A program made the position numbers and the translations under genes. From contig NZ_JABFOE010000003.1 in assembly GCF_013116745.1 (NCBI RefSeq), forward strand, positions 124,001 to 188,000: a stretch of DNA of 64,000 nucleotides, given 5' to 3'. This stretch comes from Arthrobacter sp. 260 (GTDB lineage Bacteria; Actinomycetota; Actinomycetes; Actinomycetales; Micrococcaceae). Below the pieces are notes generated by a model that worked only from the letters and a program-made list of their open reading frames with translations, was not told the origin of the DNA and made no database searches. How positions within the stretch are numbered: position 1 is the stretch's first letter; each line of letters starts with the position of its first letter. Shown here piece after piece: positions 17,439-26,463 of the stretch.

Positions 17439-20279
17439 TTAGTCTTCGAAGGCCTCGATGGGTGGGCAGGAGCACACCAGGTTACGGTCGCCGTGCGCGC
17501 CATCGATCCGGCGGACCGGAGGGAAATACTTGTTGTGCTTGAGCGAGCGCACCGGGTAGGCGGCCAGTTCGCGGGGGTACGCCTGGTCCCAGGTGTCGCT
17601 GATCAAGGCGAAGGCGGTGTGCGGCGCCTGGCGCAGGGGGCTCTGCTCCAGCGTGTACTTGCCCGCCTGCACCTCGTCGATCTCACCCTTGATCGCGATC
17701 ATCGCGTCGATGAAACGGTCCAGCTCACCAATGTCCTCGGACTCGGTGGGCTCCACCATCAGGGTGCCAGCGACGGGGAAACTGAGCGTCGGAGCATGGA
17801 ACCCATAGTCGATGAGCCGCTTGGCGACATCTTCGGCGGTGACCCCGGTGGCGGCGGTCAGGTGCCGAAGGTCGAGGATGCACTCGTGCGCTACCAGGCC
17901 CTTCTCCCCCGAGTAGAGGAGGGGAAAGTGCTCGGTCAGGCGGGCGGCGACATAGTTGGCTGCCAGCAGGGCGTGACCGGTCACCGAGGTGAGCCCCTCG
18001 GCGCCCATCAGCGCGACGTATGCCCAGGAGATGGGAAGCACGCCGGCGGACCCGTAACGGGAAGCAGAGATGGGGACGCCTTCGGCTCCCGCGCCCTGCT
18101 CGGCTGCGTCTCCCGGCAGGAACGGTGCCAGATGGGCGGCGACGGCGACTGGCCCGACACCGGGTCCACCTCCGCCGTGGGGGATGCAGAAGGTCTTGTG
18201 AAGGTTCAGGTGTGACACGTCGCCACCGAACTCCCCCGGCTTGGCGAGACCGACGAGGGCGTTGAGGTTGGCGCCGTCGATGTAGACCTGGCCGCCGGCG
18301 TCGTGCACCTGGCCGCAGACCCAGCGGACGTCCTCTTCGAACACACCGTGGGTGGACGGGTAGGTGATCATGATGGCCGAGAGCTGCTCCGCGTGCTGGG
18401 CGATCTTCGCTTTCAGGTCATCGTGGTCGATGTTGCCGTTGTCGGCCGTCTTGACGACCACCACCTTCATTCCGGCGAGCACTGCCGAAGCAGCGTTGGT
18501 GCCGTGGGCGGACGAGGGGATCAGGCAGACGTTGCGGTCCTGATCGCCGCGGGACCGGTGGTAGCCGCGGATGGCGAGCAGGCCGGCCAGTTCACCCTGC
18601 GATCCGGCGTTGGGCTGGATGGAGACCTTGGCGTAACCGGTGATCTCCGCGAGCTTGTCCTCCAGATCCTGGATCAGCCAGCGCCACCCTTCGGTCTGGT
18701 GCTCGGGGGCGAAGGGGTGGATGGTCGCGAACTCCGGCCAGGAGATCGGCTCCATTTCCACTGTCGCGTTCAGTTTCATGGTGCACGATCCCAGCGGGAT
18801 CATGGTGCGGTCCAGGGCCAGGTCCTTGTCGGAGAGACGGCGGAGGTACCGCAGGAGCTGGGTTTCGGAGCGGTGGCTGGAGAAGACCGGGTGGGTCAGG
18901 TAGGAAGAGGTCCGGATCAGGTCGGCAGGAAGCTCGGCCGAAGCGGATTCCTGGTCAGCGACCTGCCCGACGCCGAAGACCCCGGCCAGCGTGGCCAGGT
19001 GATCTTCGGTGGTGGTCTCGTCGCAGGAGACGCCCAGGTGGTCCTCGTCGACGAACCGCAGGTTGATGCCCGCGGCCTCAGCCTTGGACTGGAAGTCCCG
19101 CGCCTTGCCGGGGACGTTGAGGAGCAGGGTGTCGAAGAAGTCTGAGTGGACCACTGTCACGGCACCAGTCAGGGTCGCTGCCAGTGTGGTGGCGTGTCCG
19201 TGCACCCGCTGGGCGATTGCCTTCAAACCGTCGGGGCCGTGATAGACCGCGTACATGCTGGCGACGATGGCCAGCAGCGCCTGGGCGGTGCAGATGTTGG
19301 AGGTGGCCTTCTCCCGCCGGATGTGCTGCTCACGGGTCTGGAGTGCAAGGCGGTAGGCGGGGGCACCGTCGGCGTCCTTGGAAACGCCGACCAACCGCCC
19401 GGGGAGCATCCGCTCCAAGCCCTTGCGCACCGCCATGTAGGCCGCGTGGGGGCCGCCGAAGAAGAGGGGGACACCGAAACGCTGCGCGGAGCCGACCGCG
19501 ATATCGGCGTCCTGCTCGCCCGGGGGCGTAATGAGGGTGAGCGCGAGCAGGTCGGCTGCCACAGTGACCAGGGCACCGCCGTCGTGGGCTGCTGCAATCA
19601 GCGACCGGTGATCACGGAGGGCACCGGATGCCCCGGGCTGCTGCAGGACGACGCCATTGATGTCGCCGTCGGGGAGTCCCTGGGCGAGGTCAGCGACCTC
19701 CACCTCGAATCCGAGGGCTTCGGCGCGGCCACGGACGACGGCGATCGTCTGCGGGAGGCAATCGGCGTCGAGCACTGTCTTGCCCTTGTTCTTGCCGGAC
19801 CGGCGCATCAGCAGGACCGCTTCGGCGACAGCTGAGGCTTCGTCGAGTAGCGAGGCGTTAGCGATGGGCAGGGCGGTGAGGTCCTGGACCATGGTCTGGA
19901 AGTTCAGGAGGGCTTCCAGCCGGCCCTGGGAGATTTCCGGCTGGTAAGGAGTGTAGGCGGTGTACCAGGCGGGGGCCTCGAGGACGTTGCGGCGGATCAC
20001 CGGTGGTGTCACGGTGTCGAAATAGCCCTGGCCGATCATCTGGACTGCAGTGGTGTTTCGGCCAGCGATCTCACGCAGCTGGGCCAGCACCTGGGTCTCG
20101 CTGAGGGCCGCCGGGAGGTTAAGGGCCTCGGCGGAGCGGATGTTGACTGGTACCGCTACCTCGACCAGCTTGTCGAGGCTGGGGTAGCCGAGCATAGTGA
20201 GCATTTGCGCAGCGTCGGTTGAGCGCGGGCCGATGTGGCGGTCGGCGAAGGTTGATTCGGTGAGGGGCTGAGCGGTCAT
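17439..20279 (-). CDS. gcvP: Glycine dehydrogenase (decarboxylating), P protein
   Basis: PLP-dependent glycine decarboxylase of the glycine cleavage system. It is a single 946-residue chain with fused alpha and beta halves, as in E. coli and most actinobacteria. The start [20 protein letters not shown] is typical. The PLP lysine lies in [18 protein letters not shown] in the C-terminal half. First gene of the operon, with AAGGGAG before the ATG and a tandem glycine riboswitch about 60 nt upstream that should switch on the whole set when glycine is high. Confidence 0.97.
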   Translation of the reverse strand: MTAQPLTESTFADRHIGPRSTDAAQMLTMLGYPSLDKLVEVAVPVNIRSAEALNLPAALSETQVLAQLREIAGRNTTAVQMIGQGYFDTVTPPVIRRNVLEAPAWYTAYTPYQPEISQGRLEALLNFQTMVQDLTALPIANASLLDEASAVAEAVLLMRRSGKNKGKTVLDADCLPQTIAVVRGRAEALGFEVEVADLAQGLPDGDINGVVLQQPGASGALRDHRSLIAAAHDGGALVTVAADLLALTLITPPGEQDADIAVGSAQRFGVPLFFGGPHAAYMAVRKGLERMLPGRLVGVSKDADGAPAYRLALQTREQHIRREKATSNICTAQALLAIVASMYAVYHGPDGLKAIAQRVHGHATTLAATLTGAVTVVHSDFFDTLLLNVPGKARDFQSKAEAAGINLRFVDEDHLGVSCDETTTEDHLATLAGVFGVGQVADQESASAELPADLIRTSSYLTHPVFSSHRSETQLLRYLRRLSDKDLALDRTMIPLGSCTMKLNATVEMEPISWPEFATIHPFAPEHQTEGWRWLIQDLEDKLAEITGYAKVSIQPNAGSQGELAGLLAIRGYHRSRGDQDRNVCLIPSSAHGTNAASAVLAGMKVVVVKTADNGNIDHDDLKAKIAQHAEQLSAIMITYPSTHGVFEEDVRWVCGQVHDAGGQVYIDGANLNALVGLAKPGEFGGDVSHLNLHKTFCIPHGGGGPGVGPVAVAAHLAPFLPGDAAEQGAGAEGVPISASRYGSAGVLPISWAYVALMGAEGLTSVTGHALLAANYVAARLTEHFPLLYSGEKGLVAHECILDLRHLTAATGVTAEDVAKRLIDYGFHAPTLSFPVAGTLMVEPTESEDIGELDRFIDAMIAIKGEIDEVQAGKYTLEQSPLRQAPHTAFALISDTWDQAYPRELAAYPVRSLKHNKYFPPVRRIDGAHGDRNLVCSCPPIEAFED

Positions 20280-20339
20280 GGGAACTCCCTTGATGGGGTC
20301 CGGGCGTAGGCGTCTGTCCGGACGATGGTGAGTTCCTCC

Positions 20340-20528
20340 CCGCTCTGTATGGGACCTGAGAGATTCCGCAGGACTCCATGCCTGCTTGCACCGTCGGTGA
20401 GGTGAGCCCGCGGGCCCGCCTGCTTTCCAGAGTTGCCTAGCCGCAGCGGTACTGGGCCTGAGAGATTCCTGGGGAGGATTTGCTCCTACGGCGCCTGCCG
20501 GAGTGTGTGTCTACGGAAGTACTCTCCC
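20340..20528 (-). promoter_or_regulatory. Tandem glycine riboswitch upstream of gcvP
   Basis: On the minus strand the first aptamer opens with GGGAGAGT, has GGCGCCGTAGGAGCAA and closes with GAATCTCTCAGGCCC and TACCG (about 20528-20444). A short linker follows, then the second aptamer with CTGGAAAGC, CACCGACGGTGCAAGC and GAATCTCTCAGGTCCCATAC (about 20433-20343). These are the conserved pieces of the glycine-binding gcvT RNA. Both copies keep the ATCTCTCAGG core. Confidence 0.93.
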
Positions 20529-20682
20529 GCTGCAGATCGAAGGCTATGAAATTTTTGAGAATCGTGACCCAGCTTACTAGGCGCCATGCGTCAGTGCCAA
20601 AAGGCAACCCCAGCCAGCGTGCGGAAGCTCTCCCCGCTGGAGTTGCAGGCCGTCAACGGGACGCTGCGGAAAACACACGAAA

Positions 20683-20706
20683 GGACCGGCCAGAAGTGGC
20701 CGGTCC
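20683..20706 (-). terminator. Intrinsic terminator after the CsbD-like gene
   Basis: GGACCGGCC and GGCCGGTCC form a perfect 9-bp stem around a 6-nt loop, followed on the minus strand by TTTCGTGTGTTTT. It begins 14 nt after the stop. Confidence 0.8.
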
Positions 20707-20720
20707 CTGCGCCGCAGAGG

Positions 20721-20900
20721 CTACTTGTCGCCCTTGAAGACATCCTTGATGTTCTCGCCGGCCTGCTTGGTGTGGGCCGACCCCTGGTCGGCCTGCCCCT
20801 CGACCTTGAGGTCCTGGTTGTTGGTCGCGTCGCCAACGGCTTCCTTTGCCTTACCGGTCAACTCTTCGGCCTTGTTCTTTGCCTTGTCAATGAAGCTCAT
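20721..20900 (-). CDS. CsbD-family small stress protein
   Basis: A 59-residue, highly charged, cysteine-free protein: MSFIDKAKNKAEELTGKAKE, AVGDATNN, GQADQGSAHTKQAGENIKDV. The K-A-E-E-L-T-G-K-A-K-E-A-V-G-D pattern is the CsbD fold, whose members are usually abundant under general stress; the molecular role is unknown. AAGGAT lies before the ATG and a strong terminator follows the stop, so it is a single-gene unit between the glycine operon and the oxidoreductase cluster. Confidence 0.88.
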   Translation of the reverse strand: MSFIDKAKNKAEELTGKAKEAVGDATNNQDLKVEGQADQGSAHTKQAGENIKDVFKGDK

Positions 20901-21018
20901 GGGAATCCTTCTCTCTGGAATAGATGGTGATAGGCCGCTCTTGAAAGGTGCCTACAGTTCTAAGACGTTCCAGCCAGGAAAACCTCACGGCGATTTCCGG
21001 GATATTTTTTCACAGGTT

Positions 21019-21038
21019 CACTGGAGGGCCCTCCGGTG
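21019..21038. terminator. Possible terminator after the CrtI-like gene
   Basis: CACTGGAGGG and CCCTCCGGTG pair over 10 bp with one G-T pair and no loop as drawn (the real loop would take the central bases). It starts 5 nt beyond the 21044 stop; no good T-run follows on the minus strand. Confidence 0.35.
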
Positions 21039-21043
21039 AGGAT

Positions 21044-22498
21044 TCAGGCGGCTGGCCCGGCGCCGACACCAAGTGCCGGGACTGGTAGTCCAAAGACGTC
21101 ACGGAGGGCCAGCCGGGCCGCGTGGAACCCCGCCATGCCGTGCACTCCCGGTCCGGGCGGAGTCGAGGCGGAACAGAGGTAGACCCCGTCCAGCGGAGTC
21201 CGCCACGGCGCGGGTGAAAGGACTGGGCGGGCCAATAGCTGACCGAGGGTCACGGCCCCGCCGCCAAAGTCACCGCCGACATAGTTGGCGTTGGAGGCGG
21301 CCAGGTCGGCCGCGGTTGTCGTGAAGGCACCCACGACAACGTCCCGGAAACCGGGGGCGAAGCGCTCGATCTGCGCGGTAACCGCCTCGGCCATGTCGCG
21401 GGTCGACCCGCTGGGGACGTGGCAATACGTCCACAGGATGTGGCGACCGGCAGGCGCGCGCGACGGGTCGAACAGGGACGGCTGGGAGAGCAGCACGTAG
21501 GGGTTGGCCGGATGGCGTCCGACGGCGACGTCGGCCTCGGATGCGGCAATCTCAGCGCGGGTTCCCCCCAGGTGTACCGTGCCGGCGCCGGCCACCTCCG
21601 GGTTGGTCCAGGGCACCGGACCGGAAAGGATGAACGCCACCTTGCAAGCGCCGTCGCCGAACCGGAACCTCTCAAGCGCGCGTTCGTACGTCCGCGGCAG
21701 CCGGCCGGCCGCGAGCCGGAGCAGCGATGGCGGGCCAACGTCAAGGAGCACCGTCGGCACGCCGCTGAGCTCGGAGAGCGATTCGATCGTGTGATCGGTG
21801 ACAATTTCCCCGCCGTGGGCCACCAGGTCCTGAGCCATCGAATCGGCGATCGACTGCGACCCGCCCCGCGGGATGGGCCAGCCGCCCGCGTGCGCCAGTG
21901 CACCCAACATCAGCCCGGCGCCAGCCGAGGGCAGCGAGGGCAGGGTACCGACCGGATGCGCTGCCACTCCGGTAAAGAGGGCAGCGGCCAGATCGGTACT
22001 GAACCGTCGGTTCCACAGGTGGGTGCCCTGGTCGAGTGCGGCCAGGCCGAAGCGGACCGCAGCGGCCGGGTGCCGCGGGAGGCGCAGCAGGTGGTTGAGG
22101 GCGACGTCGAGGGTGCCTTCGATGTTGCCTACCAGCGGCTCCATCAGCCGACGGTAGGCGGGCCCGTCCCGCCCGAGTCCCTCGACGGTCCGTGCCAGGT
22201 CACGGTACGCCAGACCTGCCCTGCCGCCGTCGAGCGGGTGGGCATAGGAGATCTCCGGGACCGCGAAGTCGATGCGGCGCTGAAGCTCGAACTCCCTGAA
22301 GAACGGGGAAGCCAGCGCCATGGGGTGCACGGCGGAACACAGGTCATGCAGGTGGTCAGGTACGAGCTCCTCCGTGCGGGCGCCGCCTCCGATGGTCGGC
22401 GCCGCTTCGTACAGCCTGACGCTCAGCCCCGCCCTGGCGAGGACCACTGCGGCTGCCAACCCGTTGGGCCCAGCGCCGACGACCGCTGCGTCAGTCAC
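21044..22498 (-). CDS. FAD-dependent oxidoreductase (CrtI/PYROXD2-like)
   Basis: A 484-residue flavoprotein. The N-terminal dinucleotide fold is VVGAGPNGLAAAVVLARAG followed by the acidic LYEA strand end, then GGGARTEE. The C-terminal GVYLCSASTPPGPGVHGMAGFHAA is the second FAD-contact region of the phytoene-desaturase-like family. No carotenoid genes are adjacent, so carotene desaturation is not implied. It overlaps the FemAB-type gene by 8 nt and lies in a three-gene minus-strand operon with a GT87-like glycosyltransferase. Substrate unknown. Confidence 0.82.
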   Translation of the reverse strand: MTDAAVVGAGPNGLAAAVVLARAGLSVRLYEAAPTIGGGARTEELVPDHLHDLCSAVHPMALASPFFREFELQRRIDFAVPEISYAHPLDGGRAGLAYRDLARTVEGLGRDGPAYRRLMEPLVGNIEGTLDVALNHLLRLPRHPAAAVRFGLAALDQGTHLWNRRFSTDLAAALFTGVAAHPVGTLPSLPSAGAGLMLGALAHAGGWPIPRGGSQSIADSMAQDLVAHGGEIVTDHTIESLSELSGVPTVLLDVGPPSLLRLAAGRLPRTYERALERFRFGDGACKVAFILSGPVPWTNPEVAGAGTVHLGGTRAEIAASEADVAVGRHPANPYVLLSQPSLFDPSRAPAGRHILWTYCHVPSGSTRDMAEAVTAQIERFAPGFRDVVVGAFTTTAADLAASNANYVGGDFGGGAVTLGQLLARPVLSPAPWRTPLDGVYLCSASTPPGPGVHGMAGFHAARLALRDVFGLPVPALGVGAGPAA

Positions 22499-23579
22499 TG
22501 GTGGTCCGGCGGGGCAGTAGCGAGCCGGCCCGGGTTTTCACCGCAGCGAGGACTGTGCGCCCCTTGGCCGGGAGGGTGCGCCGCGCCGTGAAGGCGGTGG
22601 CGATGGCCCGGTACCGCACCGGGTGCAGGGGCACATCGTAGGTGGTGGGAACCTCGACCACATTCCGGGAAAAGTTCCGCTTGAAGGTAGTGACGTTGAT
22701 CAGTTGCGGGTAGTTTTCGCTCACGATCCCCGTCAGGCCACAGCTGTGGTTCCCGGCGGCCTTGAGTGCCTTGAACGCGTGCCAGAGCAGCAGATAGGGG
22801 GCGAAGATCTTCCGCGCCGCGTGCGTGCTGGCGGCGAAGTAGTAGACCGAGTACCCCCGGTATTCGGTGGTGATGAGCCAGCTGATGGCCTCGCCGTCGA
22901 GGTAGGCCACCATCAGGCGGAGGTGATCCCCGAGCTGCTCGAGGAGCTGCTCGTAGTAGGCCGATTCGAAACTGGCGAAGCCGTCCCGTGCCGCAGTTTC
23001 CTCCAGGATGGGGAACAACTCGTTTCGGAAGACGGTGGACCACTCGGCGCGGTCAATGCTGCGCACCTGAACGCCGGCCCGTTCTGCGCGGCGGATGCTG
23101 TTCCGGGCATTGGGCCGGAACGCCTTGTAGATGTCTGCCTCGCTGGGGGTGAGGTCGACGACGATCTCCCGTTCGTACCAGCCGTGTTCCAGCGGACCGG
23201 TCGCCGGATCCTGCGGATGCTGCACCTGCAGGCGGACGTAGAGCGGGGCCACTTCGGGATCGGCGCGGAACTGCTCCTGGACGGTCTTCAGCAGTCGTGC
23301 CTCTGCCAGCGGGGTGCGCTCGGCGAACCAGACAGGACCATTGACAGCCAACAGTGAGTCCCTGAGGCGTCGGGTGCTCCTCAGGAAACTGGCGACCGCC
23401 ACCAGGGCGTCGTCGTCGTAATAGGCCCAGAGACCGTGGGGCGTGCGGCCACGGCTGGCTTCGAAGGCTGCCCACTGCGGAGTCTGCTCAAGAGGAATCA
23501 CCACTGTGGGGTGCGCTGCCGCGAGGGACCCGAAAGCTTCAGTGGAGAGTTTCTCAGAGCGTAGGGCAGCTACTGTCAC
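22491..23579 (-). CDS. FemAB-type aminoacyltransferase/GNAT-like protein
   Basis: A 362-residue protein of the peptidoglycan interpeptide-bridge (FemX/FemAB) family, which uses aminoacyl-tRNA to extend the lipid-linked stem peptide. Visible features are TPQWAAFEASRGR near the start, the motif DLTPSEADIYKAFRPNARNSIRRAERAGV (read at about residues 146-175) and the second GNAT-like half with YYFAASTHAARK and FAPYLLLWHAFKALKAAG. It overlaps its neighbours on both sides (8 nt and 4 nt), so it is cotranscribed with a membrane glycosyltransferase. The amino acid added cannot be told. Confidence 0.8.
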   Translation of the reverse strand: MTVAALRSEKLSTEAFGSLAAAHPTVVIPLEQTPQWAAFEASRGRTPHGLWAYYDDDALVAVASFLRSTRRLRDSLLAVNGPVWFAERTPLAEARLLKTVQEQFRADPEVAPLYVRLQVQHPQDPATGPLEHGWYEREIVVDLTPSEADIYKAFRPNARNSIRRAERAGVQVRSIDRAEWSTVFRNELFPILEETAARDGFASFESAYYEQLLEQLGDHLRLMVAYLDGEAISWLITTEYRGYSVYYFAASTHAARKIFAPYLLLWHAFKALKAAGNHSCGLTGIVSENYPQLINVTTFKRNFSRNVVEVPTTYDVPLHPVRYRAIATAFTARRTLPAKGRTVLAAVKTRAGSLLPRRTTSD

Positions 23580-25021
23580 GGGTGATCTTTCGGTTCTGGG
23601 GAGGGACGGCTCAAGCGTACCCGAGTACCGGTGGCCGCAGCGTGGCGCCGGTCCGGCTTCCGGTGGTCGGCAGCGTGGTCGAACGGCCCACCCTGTGGGT
23701 CGTCAATAGTGAGCCGGCGCACCGGGTCCTGCGCGGGGTCGATCATGCCCTCCATGACGCGATACATGATATATGCCGTGGAAAGCATATGCGCGAAGGC
23801 GAAGAGCAGATAGTAGGGCAGGTCGATATTGTTCTGGGCGTTGCCACCGCTGCTTTCCTTGCCGAGATACATCATGAGGGTCCACCAGTGCGCTACTTCG
23901 AGGAGCTGCCACACCAGGAAAGTCCGCCACTTGGGGTAGGCAAGCGCAACGAGGGGAACCAACCAGATTGCATGCTGTGGGGAGTATCCTTTCCCCGCCA
24001 GGATGAGGACACCCACCAACAGCAACGCCACCTGCGCCACACGTGGACGGCGGTGCGTCCGGACGGTGAGGACGGCGATGCCGGTACACAAAACTACGGT
24101 CAGAAGCCCGGACGCCACCGTAGTGAATGTGGCATCCAGTTCCCGTCCACCGGCACGGGCGGCCAAAGAGTTGTAGGCAAACCAGATAGAGGAATAGCCG
24201 GCGTCGCGCGATAGCAGGCTAGTGAAGTGCGCCGACCAGGCGCGGGCGTCCAGGAGTGCGAAGGGGAGGTTGGTTGCCAGCCAGGTGGCGGCGAGCACCG
24301 CCCCGGTCATGGCGGCTCCCCCAACCAGCCGGGTGCGCAGCGCAAGGAGTGCCATTGCTGCGAATATCAGCACCGGATAGCCAGCCACCGCTGTGCCCAG
24401 CCCCAGGAATATTCCGGCCCGGGAGAAACCGCCGCGCGCGAAGGCGAGCATTCCGAGCGACGCGAACATGGCCGCCCACAAATCCCAGCCGAGGAAACCG
24501 GCCACGATGATCATCGGTGCAACTGCCACCATCGCTGCGTCCCACGGACGGCGGTTGGTCATGCGTACCGTTGCGTAAACGGTCACCAGCCATGCTGCCA
24601 CTGCCAGGACTGAGTGTTGGTCGTAATAGCGCAGGGTACTGCCCAAAGGCACCAGTTGGGCAGTCGCACCGGCGAGGGCGCCAGTGAGGGCCGAGTGTCC
24701 GAGCTGCAGGAAGGAGGTTCCGCTTTCCAGGCTGACAAACGCCTCGGGCCACTGGGACTGGCATGCCATGTAGTACTGACCGGGGCTGGCCCAGCCCGCG
24801 ATCCGGCAGGGGTTCTTCAACAGGATCGCAACGACGGCCGCCCCCGTGGTGAGCAGGACCAGGACCCGCTCCACGCTGAACACCCCGGGGTCGATGACTC
24901 CCGGACTGGTCCGTCGGCCCAGGGGTCCGCCAATCAGCGTCGTGAACTTTCGCAGGAGGGAGTCGGCGCGCGACGGCACCGAAATGCGTACCGGCCGACG
25001 CCGGGACCGACCGGTTCCCAT
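23576..25021 (-). CDS. GT87/DUF2029-like membrane glycosyltransferase
   Basis: A 481-residue polytopic membrane protein of about 10-12 spans with a basic N-terminal tail. A conserved DQHSVLAVA after the second or third span, the GWDLWAAMF segment and the SPQHAIWLVPLVALAYP block are typical of actinobacterial polyprenyl-phosphate-sugar transferases (mannosyl- or arabinosyltransferase-like). The C-terminus is a charged cytoplasmic tail of about 70 residues. First gene of a three-gene operon. With the FemAB-type partner it suggests a role in the cell envelope; donor and acceptor are unknown. Confidence 0.72.
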   Translation of the reverse strand: MGTGRSRRRPVRISVPSRADSLLRKFTTLIGGPLGRRTSPGVIDPGVFSVERVLVLLTTGAAVVAILLKNPCRIAGWASPGQYYMACQSQWPEAFVSLESGTSFLQLGHSALTGALAGATAQLVPLGSTLRYYDQHSVLAVAAWLVTVYATVRMTNRRPWDAAMVAVAPMIIVAGFLGWDLWAAMFASLGMLAFARGGFSRAGIFLGLGTAVAGYPVLIFAAMALLALRTRLVGGAAMTGAVLAATWLATNLPFALLDARAWSAHFTSLLSRDAGYSSIWFAYNSLAARAGGRELDATFTTVASGLLTVVLCTGIAVLTVRTHRRPRVAQVALLLVGVLILAGKGYSPQHAIWLVPLVALAYPKWRTFLVWQLLEVAHWWTLMMYLGKESSGGNAQNNIDLPYYLLFAFAHMLSTAYIMYRVMEGMIDPAQDPVRRLTIDDPQGGPFDHAADHRKPDRRHAAATGTRVRLSRPSPEPKDHP

Positions 25022-25083
25022 GCCTGAAGCCTACCTAGCGGGCGGGACATCCAACACCGAACTGGCTGATATATCAGGATGCT

Positions 25084-25109
25084 GGAATGCTTCGGGAAAA
25101 ATCTGTGTT
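25084..25109 (+). promoter_or_regulatory. SigR/SigH-type promoter for ino1
   Basis: GGAAT (25084-25088), exactly 18 nt, then GTT (25107-25109): a full match to the thiol-stress ECF sigma consensus GGAAT-N18-GTT. Transcription would start about 80 nt before the ino1 GTG. A 12-bp palindrome CTGATATATCAG (25066-25077) lies just upstream and may bind a regulator. Confidence 0.7.
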
Positions 25110-25199
25110 GAGAATAAGAAGTAGACTGGATTAGCTGTTCGGTCCGTTACGGGAGAAATCCGGCGGGCCGGCAAAAGAAGTGATTTCAAGAGGAGAACC

Positions 25200-26285
25200 G
25201 TGGGAACTAACCCCATTAGGGTGGCAATTGTTGGTGTCGGCAACTGTGCGGCGTCACTGGTACAAGGCGTTCATTACTACCGGGATGCGGACGCGACGGC
25301 GTCGATTCCCGGGCTGATGCACGTGGAGTTCGGCAAGTACCACGTCAATGACGTTGAGTTTGTTGCTGCCTTCGACGTCGACGGCAAGAAGGTGGGGCTG
25401 GACCTCGCCGACGCCATCGGCGCCAGTGAGAACAACACCATCAAGATCGCCGATGTACCCCCCACCGGCATCAAGGTGCAGCGCGGCCACACCCTGGACG
25501 GCCTGGGCAAGTACTATCGCGAAACCATCGTCGAATCAGATGCCGAGCCCGTTGACGTTGTCGCGGAGCTCAAGGCCAACCAGGTTGACGTCATGGTCTG
25601 CTACCTGCCCGTCGGGTCGGAAGACGCTGCACGGTTCTACGCCCAGTGCGCGATCGATGCGAAAGTGGCGTTCGTCAACGCACTCCCCGTCTTCATCGCC
25701 GGCACCAAGGAGTGGGCAGACAAGTTCACTGCCGCCGGAGTGCCAATTGTCGGGGACGACATCAAGAGCCAGATCGGTGCCACCATCACGCACCGCGTGA
25801 TGGCGAAGCTGTTCGAGGACCGCGGGGTCACCCTGGACCGCACCTACCAGCTGAACGTCGGCGGCAACATGGACTTCAAGAACATGCTCGAGCGCGACCG
25901 GTTGGAGTCCAAGAAGGTCTCAAAGACACAGGCTGTGACGTCGAACGTGCAGGCCGACCTCGGTGAGCGCAATGTGCACATCGGCCCGTCCGACTATGTC
26001 GCCTGGCTTGACGACCGGAAATGGGCCTTCGTCCGTCTGGAGGGCCGCAACTTCGGTGACGCGCCTGTCTCGCTCGAGTACAAGCTTGAGGTCTGGGACT
26101 CACCGAACTCGGCCGGCGTCATCATCGACGCGATCCGTGCGGCGAAGATCGCCCTGGACCGTGGAATCGGTGGACCGCTGCTCTCAGCGTCCAGCTACTT
26201 CATGAAGTCCCCGCCGGAGCAGTTCGCCGACGACATCGCCCACGAGAAGGTCGAAGCCTTCATCCGCGGAGAGCTCGACCGCTAG
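25200..26285 (+). CDS. ino1: Inositol-3-phosphate synthase (actinobacterial type)
   Basis: Converts glucose-6-phosphate to inositol phosphate with bound NAD+, the first step to phosphatidylinositol and mycothiol. 361 residues as in other actinobacterial Ino1 proteins. The NAD-binding start is [18 protein letters not shown]. Later blocks are [41 protein letters not shown] and [21 protein letters not shown] start with AGAGGAG 6 nt upstream. Single-gene unit with its own predicted SigR-type promoter and a large hairpin after the stop. mshA, which uses its product, is 3 kb away. Confidence 0.96.
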   Translation: MGTNPIRVAIVGVGNCAASLVQGVHYYRDADATASIPGLMHVEFGKYHVNDVEFVAAFDVDGKKVGLDLADAIGASENNTIKIADVPPTGIKVQRGHTLDGLGKYYRETIVESDAEPVDVVAELKANQVDVMVCYLPVGSEDAARFYAQCAIDAKVAFVNALPVFIAGTKEWADKFTAAGVPIVGDDIKSQIGATITHRVMAKLFEDRGVTLDRTYQLNVGGNMDFKNMLERDRLESKKVSKTQAVTSNVQADLGERNVHIGPSDYVAWLDDRKWAFVRLEGRNFGDAPVSLEYKLEVWDSPNSAGVIIDAIRAAKIALDRGIGGPLLSASSYFMKSPPEQFADDIAHEKVEAFIRGELDR

Positions 26286-26316
26286 ACCCGCAGCACGCCG
26301 CCATAGCCTTACCGTG

Positions 26317-26384
26317 GGACGCGTCGGCGGTGGTGCAGGAACTTGGCCCCCGGGCCCCTTTCCGGTACCACTGCCGACGCGTCC
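26317..26384 (+). terminator. Large hairpin after ino1
   Basis: An 18-bp stem with one mismatch (26317-26334 pairing with 26367-26384, outer bases GGACGCGTCGGC and GCCGACGCGTCC) closes a 32-nt, C/G-rich loop. It lies 31 nt after the ino1 stop. The T-run is short (CCATTTAACG). Confidence 0.6.
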
Positions 26385-26401
26385 GCCATTTAACGGACGT
26401 G

Positions 26402-26445
26402 TTATCCACAGCTTCATCCACAGTCGGGGGAAACGCTGTGGACTC
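26402..26445. promoter_or_regulatory. Cluster of DnaA-box-like sequences downstream of fhs
   Basis: A perfect TTATCCACA (26402-26410) is followed by TCATCCACA (about 26415-26423, one mismatch) and CTGTGGACT on the other strand (about 26436-26444). This lies about 22 kb from dnaA, in the 178-nt gap between the ends of ino1 and fhs. Three boxes this close in a GC-rich genome are unlikely to be chance, but binding is untested. Confidence 0.4.
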
Positions 26446-26463
26446 GGGTGTGGAAGGACGGGT

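Noticed and set aside
21419-22591. Open frame of 390 codons on the plus strand opposite the CrtI-like gene
   Set aside because: Antisense shadow of a GC-rich coding region; composition is Arg/Gly/Pro-rich and shows no domain.
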